Positions 23,901 through 31,741 of a stretch of 40,280 nt of DNA are shown here, one piece after another. The DNA lies in contig CASDWY010000007.1 in assembly GCA_949284985.1 (NCBI GenBank), positions 1 through 40,280 on the forward strand, written 5' to 3'. The stretch's first letter is position 1. The number at the start of each line of letters is the position of its first letter. Both the position numbers and the translations under genes were made by a program. The notes below the pieces were generated by a model. It was not told the DNA's origin, searched no databases, and was given only the letters and a program-made list of their open reading frames with translations. This stretch comes from an uncultured bacterium (lineage in GTDB: Bacteria > Cyanobacteriota > Vampirovibrionia > Gastranaerophilales > Gastranaerophilaceae).

Positions 23901-25507
23901 AAGAAATGAATTTGGTTTCTAAAGATGGTAATGTAGGCGCTGCTGATAAATATCTTACAGTTGAAGTCGGAGGCAAACTTAATGCAAATGCTGAAAAAGG
24001 CAATGTATATATAGGAACTCCGAAGGATCTTGTAATTGGACAAATTAATTCTGGTAAAGATGCATTTATTATTGGTGATGCTTCTATTAAACAAGCAGGT
24101 TCAAAACCGGCTATTACGACAGGTAATAATTTGAACATAATTTCTAATAATTCTGACATAGGTGCAGCTGATAACTATCTTTCTGTCAAAGTTGGAAATG
24201 CATTAGATGCAAAAGCTGCAAATGGCAGTATATATATAGAAGGTCTTGATGATTTGAATATCAATAAAGTTGAAGCCGGAAAAGATGTTGGTCTTAAAGC
24301 TCAAGGAAATCTTCATCAAACAGCAGACTTTGATTTTGCAAACCCATCAATCATTTCAGGTGGTAATATGACACTTGCTTCATTGGGAAATAATGTTGGT
24401 GATCCTAATAATTATTTATCTGTAAATGTTGGTGGTATATTGAATGCCTCAGCTCCTAACGGTGGTGTTTATATCGGTTCAGACAATAATCTTACTATTG
24501 GACAAGTTGCTGCCGGTAAAGATGTTGGCATTGAGGCTAACGGATTTATACATCAAACAGATAATGGTGCGAGACCGGCAATTATTGCAGGTGAAGATCT
24601 TCATCTTTTATCAAATAATGATAATGTAGGTGATCCAAACAATTATTTGACTGTTCAAGTTGGTGACAGACTAGATGCACATGCTCCTAATGGTGGTGTA
24701 TATATATACGGTTACGGTGATTTGACCGTTGATAAGATTGAAGCCGGAAAAGATGTTGGTCTTGGCGGTAACAAAGATATTATTATTCCTCACGACAGAG
24801 AAGAAGGCAATATTGTTGCAGGCGGCAATGTAAAAATCGAAGCAGGTGACAGCGTTCTTAACGGTGGTGGTGAAAATGTAGGTATTGTTGCAGACAATGT
24901 TGAAATAATTGCTAATTTAAACCAAAAAGATGAACCTGGTTCAATAGGCGAACTTCCATATAACGATTTAAATCATTCTATTAACGTTATTATAAATGGT
25001 GAAGTTAAAGCTGATGAAATTGGTGTTCCGGATAGCAATAAAATTTTAAATATTCATATAATGGGTCAAGATGATGGTATTATTGGACCATCAGATGGCA
25101 ACGGATTTAATTCGGATGATGTTGATGATCGTGACCAAAGAAATATGAAAATACTCGCAAGTGATGATCCGAACAATTCAGCTTCTGTTAGAAACCATAG
25201 ACAAGACTTGAGATATAACGTTGCAGCTAGTGAGTATGTACTTCTCAGTTCAAATACTGATTCAGGTGCAAAAGTTCAAGATGTATTGAATATTTCTAAA
25301 CAAGGTATGTTAGTAAAAACAAACGAACTTCCTAAAGTTGGTGAAAATATTCAAATCACAATGGATTATAAAGGCTTACCATTTACTGTAGATGGTCAAG
25401 TGGTTAGAGCAAATCCGACGGATAATACAGCCGGTATTAGATTCAATAATATTGACCAATTCACATCTTCTATGATCTTGTATCTTGGAATGATGAATGG
25501 CAGATAA
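20990..25507 (+). CDS. Giant TPS exoprotein (TpsA, filamentous haemagglutinin type) with C-terminal PilZ-like domain
   Basis: 1505 residues. Extended signal peptide about 1-32, then a TPS secretion domain (about 33-165) with NHFGNFDIGAGGIANM and ININGTLNAFTS...VMFISPEGMAVGAGGILNVGGL, the haemagglutinin activity-type pattern recognised by TpsB. A long Gly/Asn/Asp-rich beta-helix follows, with six degenerate repeats at about 698-1270. An acidic low-complexity linker (about 1365-1400) leads to a compact C-terminal domain (about 1400-1500). It carries R1404-Q-D-L-R1408 and N1434-I-S-K-Q-G1439, the two cyclic-di-GMP motifs of PilZ domains, spaced as in PilZ. The frame is unbroken. AAAGGTG precedes ATG and a terminator follows at 25533-25566. 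No RGD or lipobox. Probable surface adhesin whose export, retention or activity may be tied to c-di-GMP. Confidence 0.9.
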   Translation: MQNNILFKRSQKGIAFTAIVSFLLMPVNMAVAANNITAGNSGIGGMTNITGGQGNVTDITSGFVQNGTGMNHFGNFDIGAGGIANMIGADRYINMVDKGININGTLNAFTSGKLPANVMFISPEGMAVGAGGILNVGGLQMINTNVGDYNSLIQKAGTLGGNNITLTEADITNLKAGGDGFIQIGGKIYSTGDVVLQAGNGIYFKDGGIIDTTATIDSISGIGDITLFTNTGDIVGSSQVNIDSSGNLTLIAQNGGIGQGLDPNPAIYGEQKSVTPLNVKIAEGKKLNVQVSDEISQDGSFKGYASIANHSIGNLNLGNVKGSNVKIAHTGAGSIITNEAISNVDSIYLNAEKGALQVNHDITAKNIVRLNGKAHVDAVGNLKVTDNGYISVYSESGSIDMNDATLQMGNIDIKAKGGDVSHGNITIVERGDAEGTLRLQDNSKLSTGIKAPDTFRFDGVHITSVDGNVVQKDGTVINSAGRVDLTAGGTVNHTVKAADLISVNAGSSATINAMDTARIGDVSASKININGSDLLIDGKVKGSSVNIQSTDKVTIRPNTALDADHRTYGAVESTIGDVNINAQNGIFATEQRPEGAMIISAGNANLVSTGDIKTISGTDSSISISAADRVNAKGNNINIYLADKNGGIGLIDAVANANIGASGDVNIYEKINAGNDVVVKAVGNVMQNITGVSIAAGNDISLTSTGANVGLVNGFLTVDADNTILAEAADSIYIAGIDDLNILSAVAGKDAVFQSPKNITISSAKTGGNLTLDSGASISAVGLSVGGNLSADAVNNVIVDAISDLTISEITAGNNVTVKGFGNILQAENAPAIKAGNDLVIASRNQNIGSADNYLTVDLGGVLDAAAENGSIYIAGVNDLNVISAAAGKDAALSANNNLTITNTTAGQNVNLNAGNDIAVAIANAGKNIDVNATGNVVVGNILDAGENLSVNAGGNIAQTLKDKVAFKSGKEMNLVSKDGNVGAADKYLTVEVGGKLNANAEKGNVYIGTPKDLVIGQINSGKDAFIIGDASIKQAGSKPAITTGNNLNIISNNSDIGAADNYLSVKVGNALDAKAANGSIYIEGLDDLNINKVEAGKDVGLKAQGNLHQTADFDFANPSIISGGNMTLASLGNNVGDPNNYLSVNVGGILNASAPNGGVYIGSDNNLTIGQVAAGKDVGIEANGFIHQTDNGARPAIIAGEDLHLLSNNDNVGDPNNYLTVQVGDRLDAHAPNGGVYIYGYGDLTVDKIEAGKDVGLGGNKDIIIPHDREEGNIVAGGNVKIEAGDSVLNGGGENVGIVADNVEIIANLNQKDEPGSIGELPYNDLNHSINVIINGEVKADEIGVPDSNKILNIHIMGQDDGIIGPSDGNGFNSDDVDDRDQRNMKILASDDPNNSASVRNHRQDLRYNVAASEYVLLSSNTDSGAKVQDVLNISKQGMLVKTNELPKVGENIQITMDYKGLPFTVDGQVVRANPTDNTAGIRFNNIDQFTSSMILYLGMMNGR
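23083..24800 (+). repeat. Six degenerate internal repeats of the TPS exoprotein
   Basis: Units begin near residues 698, 834, 969, 1043, 1124 and 1200. Each reads roughly AGNDLxIxSxNxNIG(D/A)xxNYLTVxVGGxLDAxAxNGxxYIxGxxDLxIxxxxAGKD. The last four are 74-81 residues apart; the first two are about 135 apart because of extra beta-helix turns. Divergence between units is high at DNA level, so recombination between them is unlikely to be frequent. Confidence 0.8.
25190..25507 (+). other. PilZ-like domain region at the 3' end of tpsA
   Basis: Codes for about residues 1401-1505. RxxxR at 1404-1408, 26 residues, then NxSxxG at 1434-1439, followed by a beta-rich run (GMLVKTNEL, ENIQITMDYKGLPFTVDGQVVRA, AGIRFNN) typical of the six-stranded PilZ barrel, and a closing helix (IDQFTSSMILYLGMM). 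The call rests on motif and strand pattern only. Confidence 0.75.
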
Positions 25508-25532
25508 ATAAATCAAAACTCAATATATTATG

Positions 25533-25566
25533 AGAGATAAGATTTTATATCTTGTCTCTTTTTTTT
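25533..25566 (+). terminator. Intrinsic terminator after tpsA
   Basis: 11-bp stem AGAGATAAGAT / ATCTTGTCTCT (one G-U pair, 5-base loop) followed by eight U. It separates the TPS pair from the efflux operon. Confidence 0.9.
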
Positions 25567-25668
25567 AAAAAATTTTAGGTTAATTTTAGGTTAATTTTTC
25601 CTCTGTTTATTTGATTAACAAAGAAAAATATAATAGTAAAATAAACTTATTGTGGAGAGGATATAAAA

Positions 25669-27102
25669 ATAAAAGTTTTACTCAAAAATATTATTATATG
25701 CTTTTGTATTTCGGCTGTTGTCGTAAATTTTGCTATGCCAGCTTTTTCAATAGAAGAGATAACAAAAGACGCTGTACTGGAGTTATCGGATTGTATTAAT
25801 TTAGCAATAAAAAATAGTCCTAAAATTAATATGGCAAGAAATTATGCACTTGCAGCAAAAAGTCGTATAGGTCAAGCAAAATCTGATTATTTCCCTACGC
25901 TAGGGGTTGGAACCGGTTATTATGGGCAGGTAGACAGTTATAAAAATTCATCTGGCAACAATAATTATTATTCTGCGAATGCTTCGTTAAATCAAATGAT
26001 TTTTAATTTCGGTAAAACAAACGCCCGAATAAATATGCAGAAGTTTTATGAAATTGCGGCAAATTATGATACAGATGATGCAATTGTACAGGCAGTATAT
26101 GATGTAAAATCGGCATATTATGGAGTTCTTTCGGCACAAGCAAAAAGAGATATTCAAAAAGCTAATGTGCAAGTTAATGAAAGACAATATTTGAGGACAA
26201 AGGCATATTTTGAAGAAGGTATAAGATCTAAAATTGATCTTGTTAATGCTGAAGTGTATCTTAGTGATTCAAAGATTGAACTGGTAAAAGCTGAAAATAA
26301 TTATAAAACGGCTTTGATAAAGCTTAATAATGCAATGTATGTTGCGTATGCACCGGATTATTCTATAAAAAATACAGAAACATTTAATTTTACAAGCGAT
26401 CAATTTTTATCGATAAGTCTTCTTACAGATAATCCTGATGAAAAATACGATACAGTAAAATATGATGGTCAAGAGCCGATTTTTACAAGTTCGGTTGAAA
26501 AAAATGATATTTTAAAAAGTTATGAGTTTAAGCCATATAATTATACTTTGGATGAAGCAATTGAGCGAGCAAATAAACAAAGACCTGATTTATTATCTTT
26601 TGCCGCAACATATGCTGCAATGGAAGAGTCTTTAAAATATATTAAACGAGAATATTATCCGTCAATTAATGGAAAAGTTGGTTATACTCATAGAAATACA
26701 AATTATTTTGTCAATAATGGAATGAGTTTTTCAGCTTCTTTAGATTTTCCAACAGTAAACATAATGAACACAGTTTCAAGAATTGAAGAGGCGAGAGCTC
26801 AGTTGGATGCAGCATTGGATAATGTTAATCTAAGCAAGCAAAATGTATATTTTGAAGTTCAAAATGCATATGTTAATATGCAGCAGATAGAAAAACAAAT
26901 TCCCTTGTTAGAGGTTAAAGTTAGACAAACCTTAGAGAATTATGAGCTTGCAGATGGGAGATATGCTGTAGGCGTGGGAGATTTTATTCAATTACAAGAT
27001 GCTAAGCAAAATTATAATAACGCACAGCAGTCATATGTAGATGCAGTTTTTCAGTATAATATAGCTCGTGCGACACTTGAAAAAGCCATGGGGGAAAAAT
27101 GA
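25669..27102 (+). CDS. TolC-family outer-membrane efflux protein (possible AUA start)
   Basis: Two outer-membrane efflux (OEP) repeats: the first from about LELSDCINLAIKNSPKINMARNY with KSDYFPTLGVG, the second from about YTLDEAIERANKQRPDLLS with REYYPSINGKVGY. Helical hairpins such as VNERQYLRTKAYFEEGIRSKIDL are diagnostic. The only ATG that fits (25735) removes the signal peptide, yet the same frame continues upstream through KVLLKNIIICFCISAVVVNFAMPAFS, a normal signal sequence. GGAGAGG (25654-25660) sits eight bases before an ATA at 25669, with another ATA at 25663; no ATG, GTG or TTG exists in this frame before the stop at 25612. Hence a non-canonical start or a point change is likely. It forms the outer-membrane exit duct for the MacA/MacB pump encoded downstream. 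Confidence 0.88.
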   Translation: MKVLLKNIIICFCISAVVVNFAMPAFSIEEITKDAVLELSDCINLAIKNSPKINMARNYALAAKSRIGQAKSDYFPTLGVGTGYYGQVDSYKNSSGNNNYYSANASLNQMIFNFGKTNARINMQKFYEIAANYDTDDAIVQAVYDVKSAYYGVLSAQAKRDIQKANVQVNERQYLRTKAYFEEGIRSKIDLVNAEVYLSDSKIELVKAENNYKTALIKLNNAMYVAYAPDYSIKNTETFNFTSDQFLSISLLTDNPDEKYDTVKYDGQEPIFTSSVEKNDILKSYEFKPYNYTLDEAIERANKQRPDLLSFAATYAAMEESLKYIKREYYPSINGKVGYTHRNTNYFVNNGMSFSASLDFPTVNIMNTVSRIEEARAQLDAALDNVNLSKQNVYFEVQNAYVNMQQIEKQIPLLEVKVRQTLENYELADGRYAVGVGDFIQLQDAKQNYNNAQQSYVDAVFQYNIARATLEKAMGEK

Positions 27103-28259
27103 AAAAAAAGTACTTAATTCCTATAATAATTATAGTATGTTTGCTTATACTTTTTGTTTTTATAAAAAAAGGAAAAAGTTCTCCACAATATGAAACAACT
27201 AAGATAAGCCGAAATACAATAGTACAAGTAGTAGAAGCATCAGGAACCATTAACCCGGTTACTACAGTTAATATAGGTTCGCAGGTTTCTGGCATGATAA
27301 AAGAAATTTATGTGGATTATAATTCAGAAGTAAAAAAAGGTCAGTTGCTCGCTCAGATAGATACCTCATTGTTTGAAGCTCAACTCCAACAATCAATAGC
27401 CAATATTGCAAATGCAAAAGCTAATTATCAGAAAATTTTAGCTGTTATGGAGAACGATAAAAAAACATATAACAGATATAAAAATCTTTATGCCCGTAAT
27501 TATATAGCCAAAAGTGAATTGGATCTTGCTGAGTCAACATATTTTTCTGATGTTGCACAGTTAGAAGCGGCGCAAGCACAGATATCACAGGCAGAGGCAA
27601 GTTATAAAACGGCAGCTGCTAATATGCGTTATACAAAAATTGTTTCACCTGTTGATGGAACAGTAGTATCTCGAGATGTTGATGTTGGACAGACAGTAGC
27701 CGCTAGTTTTCAAACTCCTACTTTGTTTATGGTTGCGCAGGACTTGACCAATATGCAGATAGAAACTAGTGTTTCAGAGGCAGATATTGGAAAAGTTAAG
27801 GTGGGACAAGAGGTTAATTATACTCTTGATGGATACCAAGACAGTGTATTTCATGGAAAAGTTAAGCAGGTTAGAATTTCACCTACTACAGTACAAAACG
27901 TTGTAACATATACAGTAATTGTTGATGTTGATAATGATGACGAAAAACTTATTCCTGGAATGACAGCTAATGTTTCAATTATTACGAGTAAAAAAGAAAA
28001 TATATTGACGGTTCCGAATTCAGCACTTAAATTTACTCCTGTTACTGATGGTAGTGGACCAAGGTACAAAGAACAGGGTATTTGGCTGATGGAAAATAAC
28101 AAACCTAAGCGTGTAAATATTACTCTCGGAGTAAGCGATGATGTAAATACAGAAATTATATCGAAAGATATTAAAGGTGGAGAAACTGTTATTGTTGGAT
28201 TTTTAGATAACAAGAAAAATTCTAAAAAAGGTTCTCGACCTCCAATGAGGATGTTTTAA
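27099..28259 (+). CDS. macA: Periplasmic adaptor (MacA/HlyD family) of ABC efflux pump
   Basis: 386 residues. N-terminal membrane anchor (about 5-22), lipoyl half VNIGSQVSGMIKEIYVDYNSEVKKGQLLAQID, a coiled-coil hairpin (about 95-180), the second lipoyl half IVSPVDGTVVSRDVDVGQTVAASFQTPTLF, then barrel and membrane-proximal domains (VPNSALKF). Bridges the inner-membrane MacB complex to TolC. Overlaps the TolC gene by four bases (ATGA) and meets the ATPase gene at TAATG, so translation is coupled through the operon. Confidence 0.93.
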   Translation: MKKKYLIPIIIIVCLLILFVFIKKGKSSPQYETTKISRNTIVQVVEASGTINPVTTVNIGSQVSGMIKEIYVDYNSEVKKGQLLAQIDTSLFEAQLQQSIANIANAKANYQKILAVMENDKKTYNRYKNLYARNYIAKSELDLAESTYFSDVAQLEAAQAQISQAEASYKTAAANMRYTKIVSPVDGTVVSRDVDVGQTVAASFQTPTLFMVAQDLTNMQIETSVSEADIGKVKVGQEVNYTLDGYQDSVFHGKVKQVRISPTTVQNVVTYTVIVDVDNDDEKLIPGMTANVSIITSKKENILTVPNSALKFTPVTDGSGPRYKEQGIWLMENNKPKRVNITLGVSDDVNTEIISKDIKGGETVIVGFLDNKKNSKKGSRPPMRMF

Positions 28260-28945
28260 TGGCGTTAATAGAGGTTAAAAATGCAATAAAAACTTATTCT
28301 ACCGGTGATAGTTCTTTTAATGCGCTAAATGATGTGTCACTTACTATAGAAGATGGTGAGTTTGTGGCGATTATGGGGACTTCAGGGTCTGGGAAGTCTA
28401 CTTTTATGAATATGATTGGTTGCCTTGATAAACCTACTTCAGGGTCATATTTTCTTGATGGAATTGATGTTATGAAGTTGAATGCAGACAAGCTTTCAGA
28501 AATTAGAAATTTAAAGCTTGGTTTTGTTTTTCAAGGTTTTAACTTAATTTCAAGAACCTCTGCGCTGGAAAATGTTGAACTTCCAATGATATATAAAGGA
28601 ATTGGAGTTGAAGAGAGAAGAAAAAGAGCAGAACATGCCTTGAAAATAGTAGGTTTAGAAAATAGAGAAAATCACTTACCCAACCAAATGTCCGGAGGTC
28701 AACAGCAAAGAGTAGCAATCGCAAGAGCTATAGTTAATGATGCTCCGATTATTCTTGCGGATGAACCTACAGGAAACTTGGATACAAAAACGAGTTACGA
28801 GGTTATGGATTTTTTTGTAAAGCTTAATGAAGTACATAAAAAGACTATTGTTTTAGTAACACATGAACCTGATATTGCAGAATATTGTAAACGGATTGTA
28901 AGGTTTAAAGATGGGAATATAGTCTCTGATGAGGTTAATAAATGA
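28259..28945 (+). CDS. macB: MacB-type ABC transporter, ATPase subunit
   Basis: 228 residues. Walker A GTSGSGKST (about 40-48), Q-loop FVFQGFNLISRTSALENVELP, signature MSGGQQQRVAIARAI, Walker B IILADEPTGNLD and H-loop VTHEP. The family is that of MacB/LolD/YknY ATPases that power extrusion or lipoprotein release by mechanotransmission rather than membrane transport. In E. coli MacB the ATPase is fused to the permease; here the two are separate, overlapping genes. Confidence 0.95.
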   Translation: MALIEVKNAIKTYSTGDSSFNALNDVSLTIEDGEFVAIMGTSGSGKSTFMNMIGCLDKPTSGSYFLDGIDVMKLNADKLSEIRNLKLGFVFQGFNLISRTSALENVELPMIYKGIGVEERRKRAEHALKIVGLENRENHLPNQMSGGQQQRVAIARAIVNDAPIILADEPTGNLDTKTSYEVMDFFVKLNEVHKKTIVLVTHEPDIAEYCKRIVRFKDGNIVSDEVNK

Positions 28946-30171
28946 TAGATTTTAGCTCAACGTTCAAAATGGCACTGGTATCGCTAAGAGTTAATAAAAT
29001 GCGCTCTATGTTGACGAGTTTGGGTGTAATTATAGGTGTAAGTGCAGTTATAATAATGCTTGCCGTAGGTTCCGGTGCAAGTAAAAAAATAGCGGATGAT
29101 ATGGCATCTATGGGAAGCAATCAGTTAATGGTCTCATCTGCTTCTTCTACTTCCGGAGGTGTTCGTATGGGTGCTGGAACAAAGCCTACATTAACGCTTA
29201 AAGATGCTTATGCTATTGAGGATAACTGTAATGCGGTATTACGTGTTGCTCCATATATGAATGAAGCAAAACAAATAACTTATGGTAATCAAAACTGGTC
29301 AACAGCTGTTGGAGGTACCGGGCCATCATATCTTAAAATAGCAAATTGGGAGCTTGAATCTGGTAGAAATATTATTCCTGAGGATATAAAAAATGTTACA
29401 AAAGTTGCGCTTATTGGCAATACTGTGGCGATAAATCTTTTTGGGGATGTAGAGCCGATTGATAAAACAATTAGGATTGGTAATGTTCCTTTTAAAATAG
29501 TAGGGTTACTGAAGGCTAAAGGGGAAAATGGTATGGGAATGGATCAAGATGATATTGTCCTAATTCCTATTACAACAGCTCAAAAAAAAGTTTTTGGTAC
29601 GGATTTTCCAGGAATGATTAAGCGGATAAATGTTCAGGCAAGAAATTCGGAAGTGTTAAATTTAGCAGAAGAACAAATTATAGAACTTTTGAGAGTTAGA
29701 CATCATATTGGGAAAAATCAAGATGATGATTTTACTGTTCGAAATCTTACTCAAATGATGGAGTCTGCGAAAGAAGCGACAAAAACTATGGGCTTGCTTT
29801 TGGGCGCAATTGCCTCGGTATCTCTCTTGGTTGGAGGTATTGGAATTATGAATATTATGTTGGTTTCCGTAACTGAGCGGACAAAAGAAATAGGCATTAG
29901 AATGGCAATTGGAGCCAAGGCTAGTGATATACGTATCCAGTTTTTGATAGAATCGCTTTTGCTTTCGATTGTGGGAGGTATAATAGGCGTTTTAATTGGT
30001 GTTGCGGTAGCTTACAGCATAAAGTTTTTTACAGAAATGAATATTGCAATTTCTTCGTATTCTATTTTATTGTCTATGGGTTTTTCTTGCTTAATAGGAG
30101 TGATTTTTGGTTATTATCCTGCACATAAAGCTTCTTTATTAAATCCAATTGATGCATTGCGTTATGAATAA
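28942..30171 (+). CDS. macB: MacB-type ABC transporter, permease subunit
   Basis: 409 residues with the FtsX/MacB layout: N-terminal helix (about 23-45, MLTSLGVIIGVSAVIIMLAVGSGA), a large periplasmic MacB-PCD domain (about 50-270), then three helices at about 287-310, 335-360 and 372-395 with the conserved SVTERTKEIGIRMAIGAKASDI loop and PAHKASLLNPIDALRYE end. Four-base overlap with the ATPase gene. With MacA and the TolC homologue it makes a complete tripartite pump; substrates of this family include macrolides, peptides, toxins and lipid-like compounds, not predictable here. Confidence 0.94.
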   Translation: MIDFSSTFKMALVSLRVNKMRSMLTSLGVIIGVSAVIIMLAVGSGASKKIADDMASMGSNQLMVSSASSTSGGVRMGAGTKPTLTLKDAYAIEDNCNAVLRVAPYMNEAKQITYGNQNWSTAVGGTGPSYLKIANWELESGRNIIPEDIKNVTKVALIGNTVAINLFGDVEPIDKTIRIGNVPFKIVGLLKAKGENGMGMDQDDIVLIPITTAQKKVFGTDFPGMIKRINVQARNSEVLNLAEEQIIELLRVRHHIGKNQDDDFTVRNLTQMMESAKEATKTMGLLLGAIASVSLLVGGIGIMNIMLVSVTERTKEIGIRMAIGAKASDIRIQFLIESLLLSIVGGIIGVLIGVAVAYSIKFFTEMNIAISSYSILLSMGFSCLIGVIFGYYPAHKASLLNPIDALRYE

Positions 30172-30181
30172 TAATTTATTA

Positions 30182-30190
30182 TGTTATAAT
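30182..30190 (+). promoter_or_regulatory. Extended -10 promoter for the dTDP-rhamnose operon
   Basis: TGTTATAAT, a full extended -10 (TGnTATAAT), about 20 bases before the rfbC ATG at 30210. The -35 position (30162-30167, TTATGA) is poor, as is usual for extended -10 promoters. AAGGAG follows as ribosome site. It lets the sugar genes be transcribed independently of the upstream pump. Confidence 0.6.
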
Positions 30191-30209
30191 TGGAGAAAAA
30201 GGAGTTTTT

Positions 30210-30767
30210 ATGCCATTCGAATTTGAGAGATTGTCTGTAAATGATATTATATTAGTTAAGCCAAAGGTTTTTGGAGACAATCGAGGTTTTTTTATGGAAA
30301 CATATAAGAAATCAGATTTTGTCAAAAACGGTATAACGGTGGATTTTGTGCAAGATAATCATTCAAAATCCGCAAAGGGGGTTTTGCGCGGCTTACATTA
30401 CCAAGCCTCACCAAAAGCGCAAGCTAAACTTGTGCGTTGTGCCAGAGGGAAAATATTTGATGTAGGTGTAGATATAAGACCTAATTCTGCCACATTTGGA
30501 AAGTGGGCCGGTGCTATTTTGAGTGAAGAAAATAAGCATATGTTATTTATTCCTGCTGGATTTGCACATGGGTTTGCTGTTTTGTCTGATGAAGCAGAAT
30601 TGATTTATAAAGCAGGTGATGAATTTTCTTTAGAACATGATAGGGGTATACTTTGGAATGACCCTGACATTGGCATTGATTGGGGGATTGACTTTGAGCC
30701 GATTCTTAGTGAAAAAGATGCTAAACAACCAAGGTTAAAAGACATAAATATGGAGGAAATTCTGTGA
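30210..30767 (+). CDS. rfbC: dTDP-4-dehydrorhamnose 3,5-epimerase
   Basis: 185 residues, RmlC cupin. Opening with KPKVFGDNRGFFMETYKKSDF; active-site region DNHSKSAKGVLRGLHYQ with the catalytic His; LVRCARGKIFDVGVDIRPNSATFGKW; IPAGFAHGFAVLSDEAELIYK with the conserved Tyr. Converts dTDP-4-keto-6-deoxy-D-glucose to the L-lyxo form, third step to dTDP-L-rhamnose. First of four contiguous rml genes. Confidence 0.96.
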   Translation: MPFEFERLSVNDIILVKPKVFGDNRGFFMETYKKSDFVKNGITVDFVQDNHSKSAKGVLRGLHYQASPKAQAKLVRCARGKIFDVGVDIRPNSATFGKWAGAILSEENKHMLFIPAGFAHGFAVLSDEAELIYKAGDEFSLEHDRGILWNDPDIGIDWGIDFEPILSEKDAKQPRLKDINMEEIL

Positions 30768-31741
30768 ATATATTAGTAACAGGCGGTGCTGGATTTATAG
30801 GAAATTGTTTTATTCGTCATATGCTTGGTAAGCATAAAGATTATAAGATTATAAATCTTGACTGCTTGACTTATGCCGGTAATATAGCTAATTTAGATGA
30901 TGTAAAATTTAATTCGAATTATACATTTGTGCATGGGAACATTTGTGATAAAAAACTTGTAAAAGAATTAGCATCCCAAGTAGACGTTATAGTTAATTTT
31001 GCGGCAGAAAGTCACGTTGATAGGTCAATTACGGGTCCGGAAATATTTGTTGAAACGAATGTAAAGGGTACATTGAATCTTCTTCAAGCAGCTAAAGAGT
31101 GTAAAATTCAAAGGTTCTTGCAGGTTTCAACAGATGAAGTTTATGGAACTTTAGGAAAAATCGGATATTTTACAGAAACAACCCCACTAGCTCCAAATTC
31201 TCCATATTCTGCTTCAAAAGCAGGTGCGGATATGTTGGTTAGGGCTTATTTTGAAACCTATAAAATGCCTGTATTAAATACTCGCTGTTCAAATAATTAT
31301 GGTCCGTATCAATATCCTGAAAAACTTATTCCATTTTTTATTTCACGTTTGTTGAAAAATCAAAAAGTTCCTGTGTATGGTGATGGAATGAATGTTCGTG
31401 ATTGGTTGTATGTTTATGATCACTGTGAGGCGATTGATGTAGTTTTGCATCGCGGTAAGGAAGGCGAGGTTTATAATATTGGTGGTCATAATGAAAAAAC
31501 TAATTTAGAAATTACTAAGATTATTCTTGACGCTATGGGTAAAGATGAAAGTTATATCGAATATGTTCAAGATAGGCTTGGACATGATAAGAGATATGCA
31601 ATTGATAATACTAAAATTCAATCAGAACTTGGTTGGAGTCCATCGTTAACATTTGAAGAAGGAATAAAGCTTACAATTGATTGGTATTTAACTAATCAAG
31701 ATTGGATTAAGTCGATAGAAGCAAAAAGGGATTTAGTGTAA
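30764..31741 (+). CDS. rfbB: dTDP-glucose 4,6-dehydratase
   Basis: 325 residues, extended short-chain dehydrogenase. NAD motif GGAGFIGNCFIRH, FAAESHVDRSI, STDEVYGTLG, catalytic YSASKAG (YxxxK), NTRCSNNYGPYQYPEKLIP and the C-terminal DRLGHDKRYAID are all RmlB features. GTG start with GGAGG seven bases upstream and a four-base overlap with rfbC. Second step of dTDP-L-rhamnose synthesis. Confidence 0.96.
   Translation: MNILVTGGAGFIGNCFIRHMLGKHKDYKIINLDCLTYAGNIANLDDVKFNSNYTFVHGNICDKKLVKELASQVDVIVNFAAESHVDRSITGPEIFVETNVKGTLNLLQAAKECKIQRFLQVSTDEVYGTLGKIGYFTETTPLAPNSPYSASKAGADMLVRAYFETYKMPVLNTRCSNNYGPYQYPEKLIPFFISRLLKNQKVPVYGDGMNVRDWLYVYDHCEAIDVVLHRGKEGEVYNIGGHNEKTNLEITKIILDAMGKDESYIEYVQDRLGHDKRYAIDNTKIQSELGWSPSLTFEEGIKLTIDWYLTNQDWIKSIEAKRDLV

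Noticed and set aside
23083..24800. CRISPR or other DNA repeat array
   Set aside because: The periodicity is at protein level within one gene; DNA units are degenerate and 220-400 bases apart with no conserved short repeat.
20990..25507. PilZ-like end of tpsA as an artefactual fusion with a separate downstream gene
   Set aside because: The frame is continuous through an acidic linker, no start codon with a ribosome site precedes the domain, and a terminator follows directly after its stop. A natural single gene is the simplest reading, though an assembly check is still worthwhile.
25611..25799. Small open frame overlapping the start of the TolC-family gene
   Set aside because: It is the signal-peptide region of the TolC gene read in another frame; composition and lack of a ribosome site argue against a gene.
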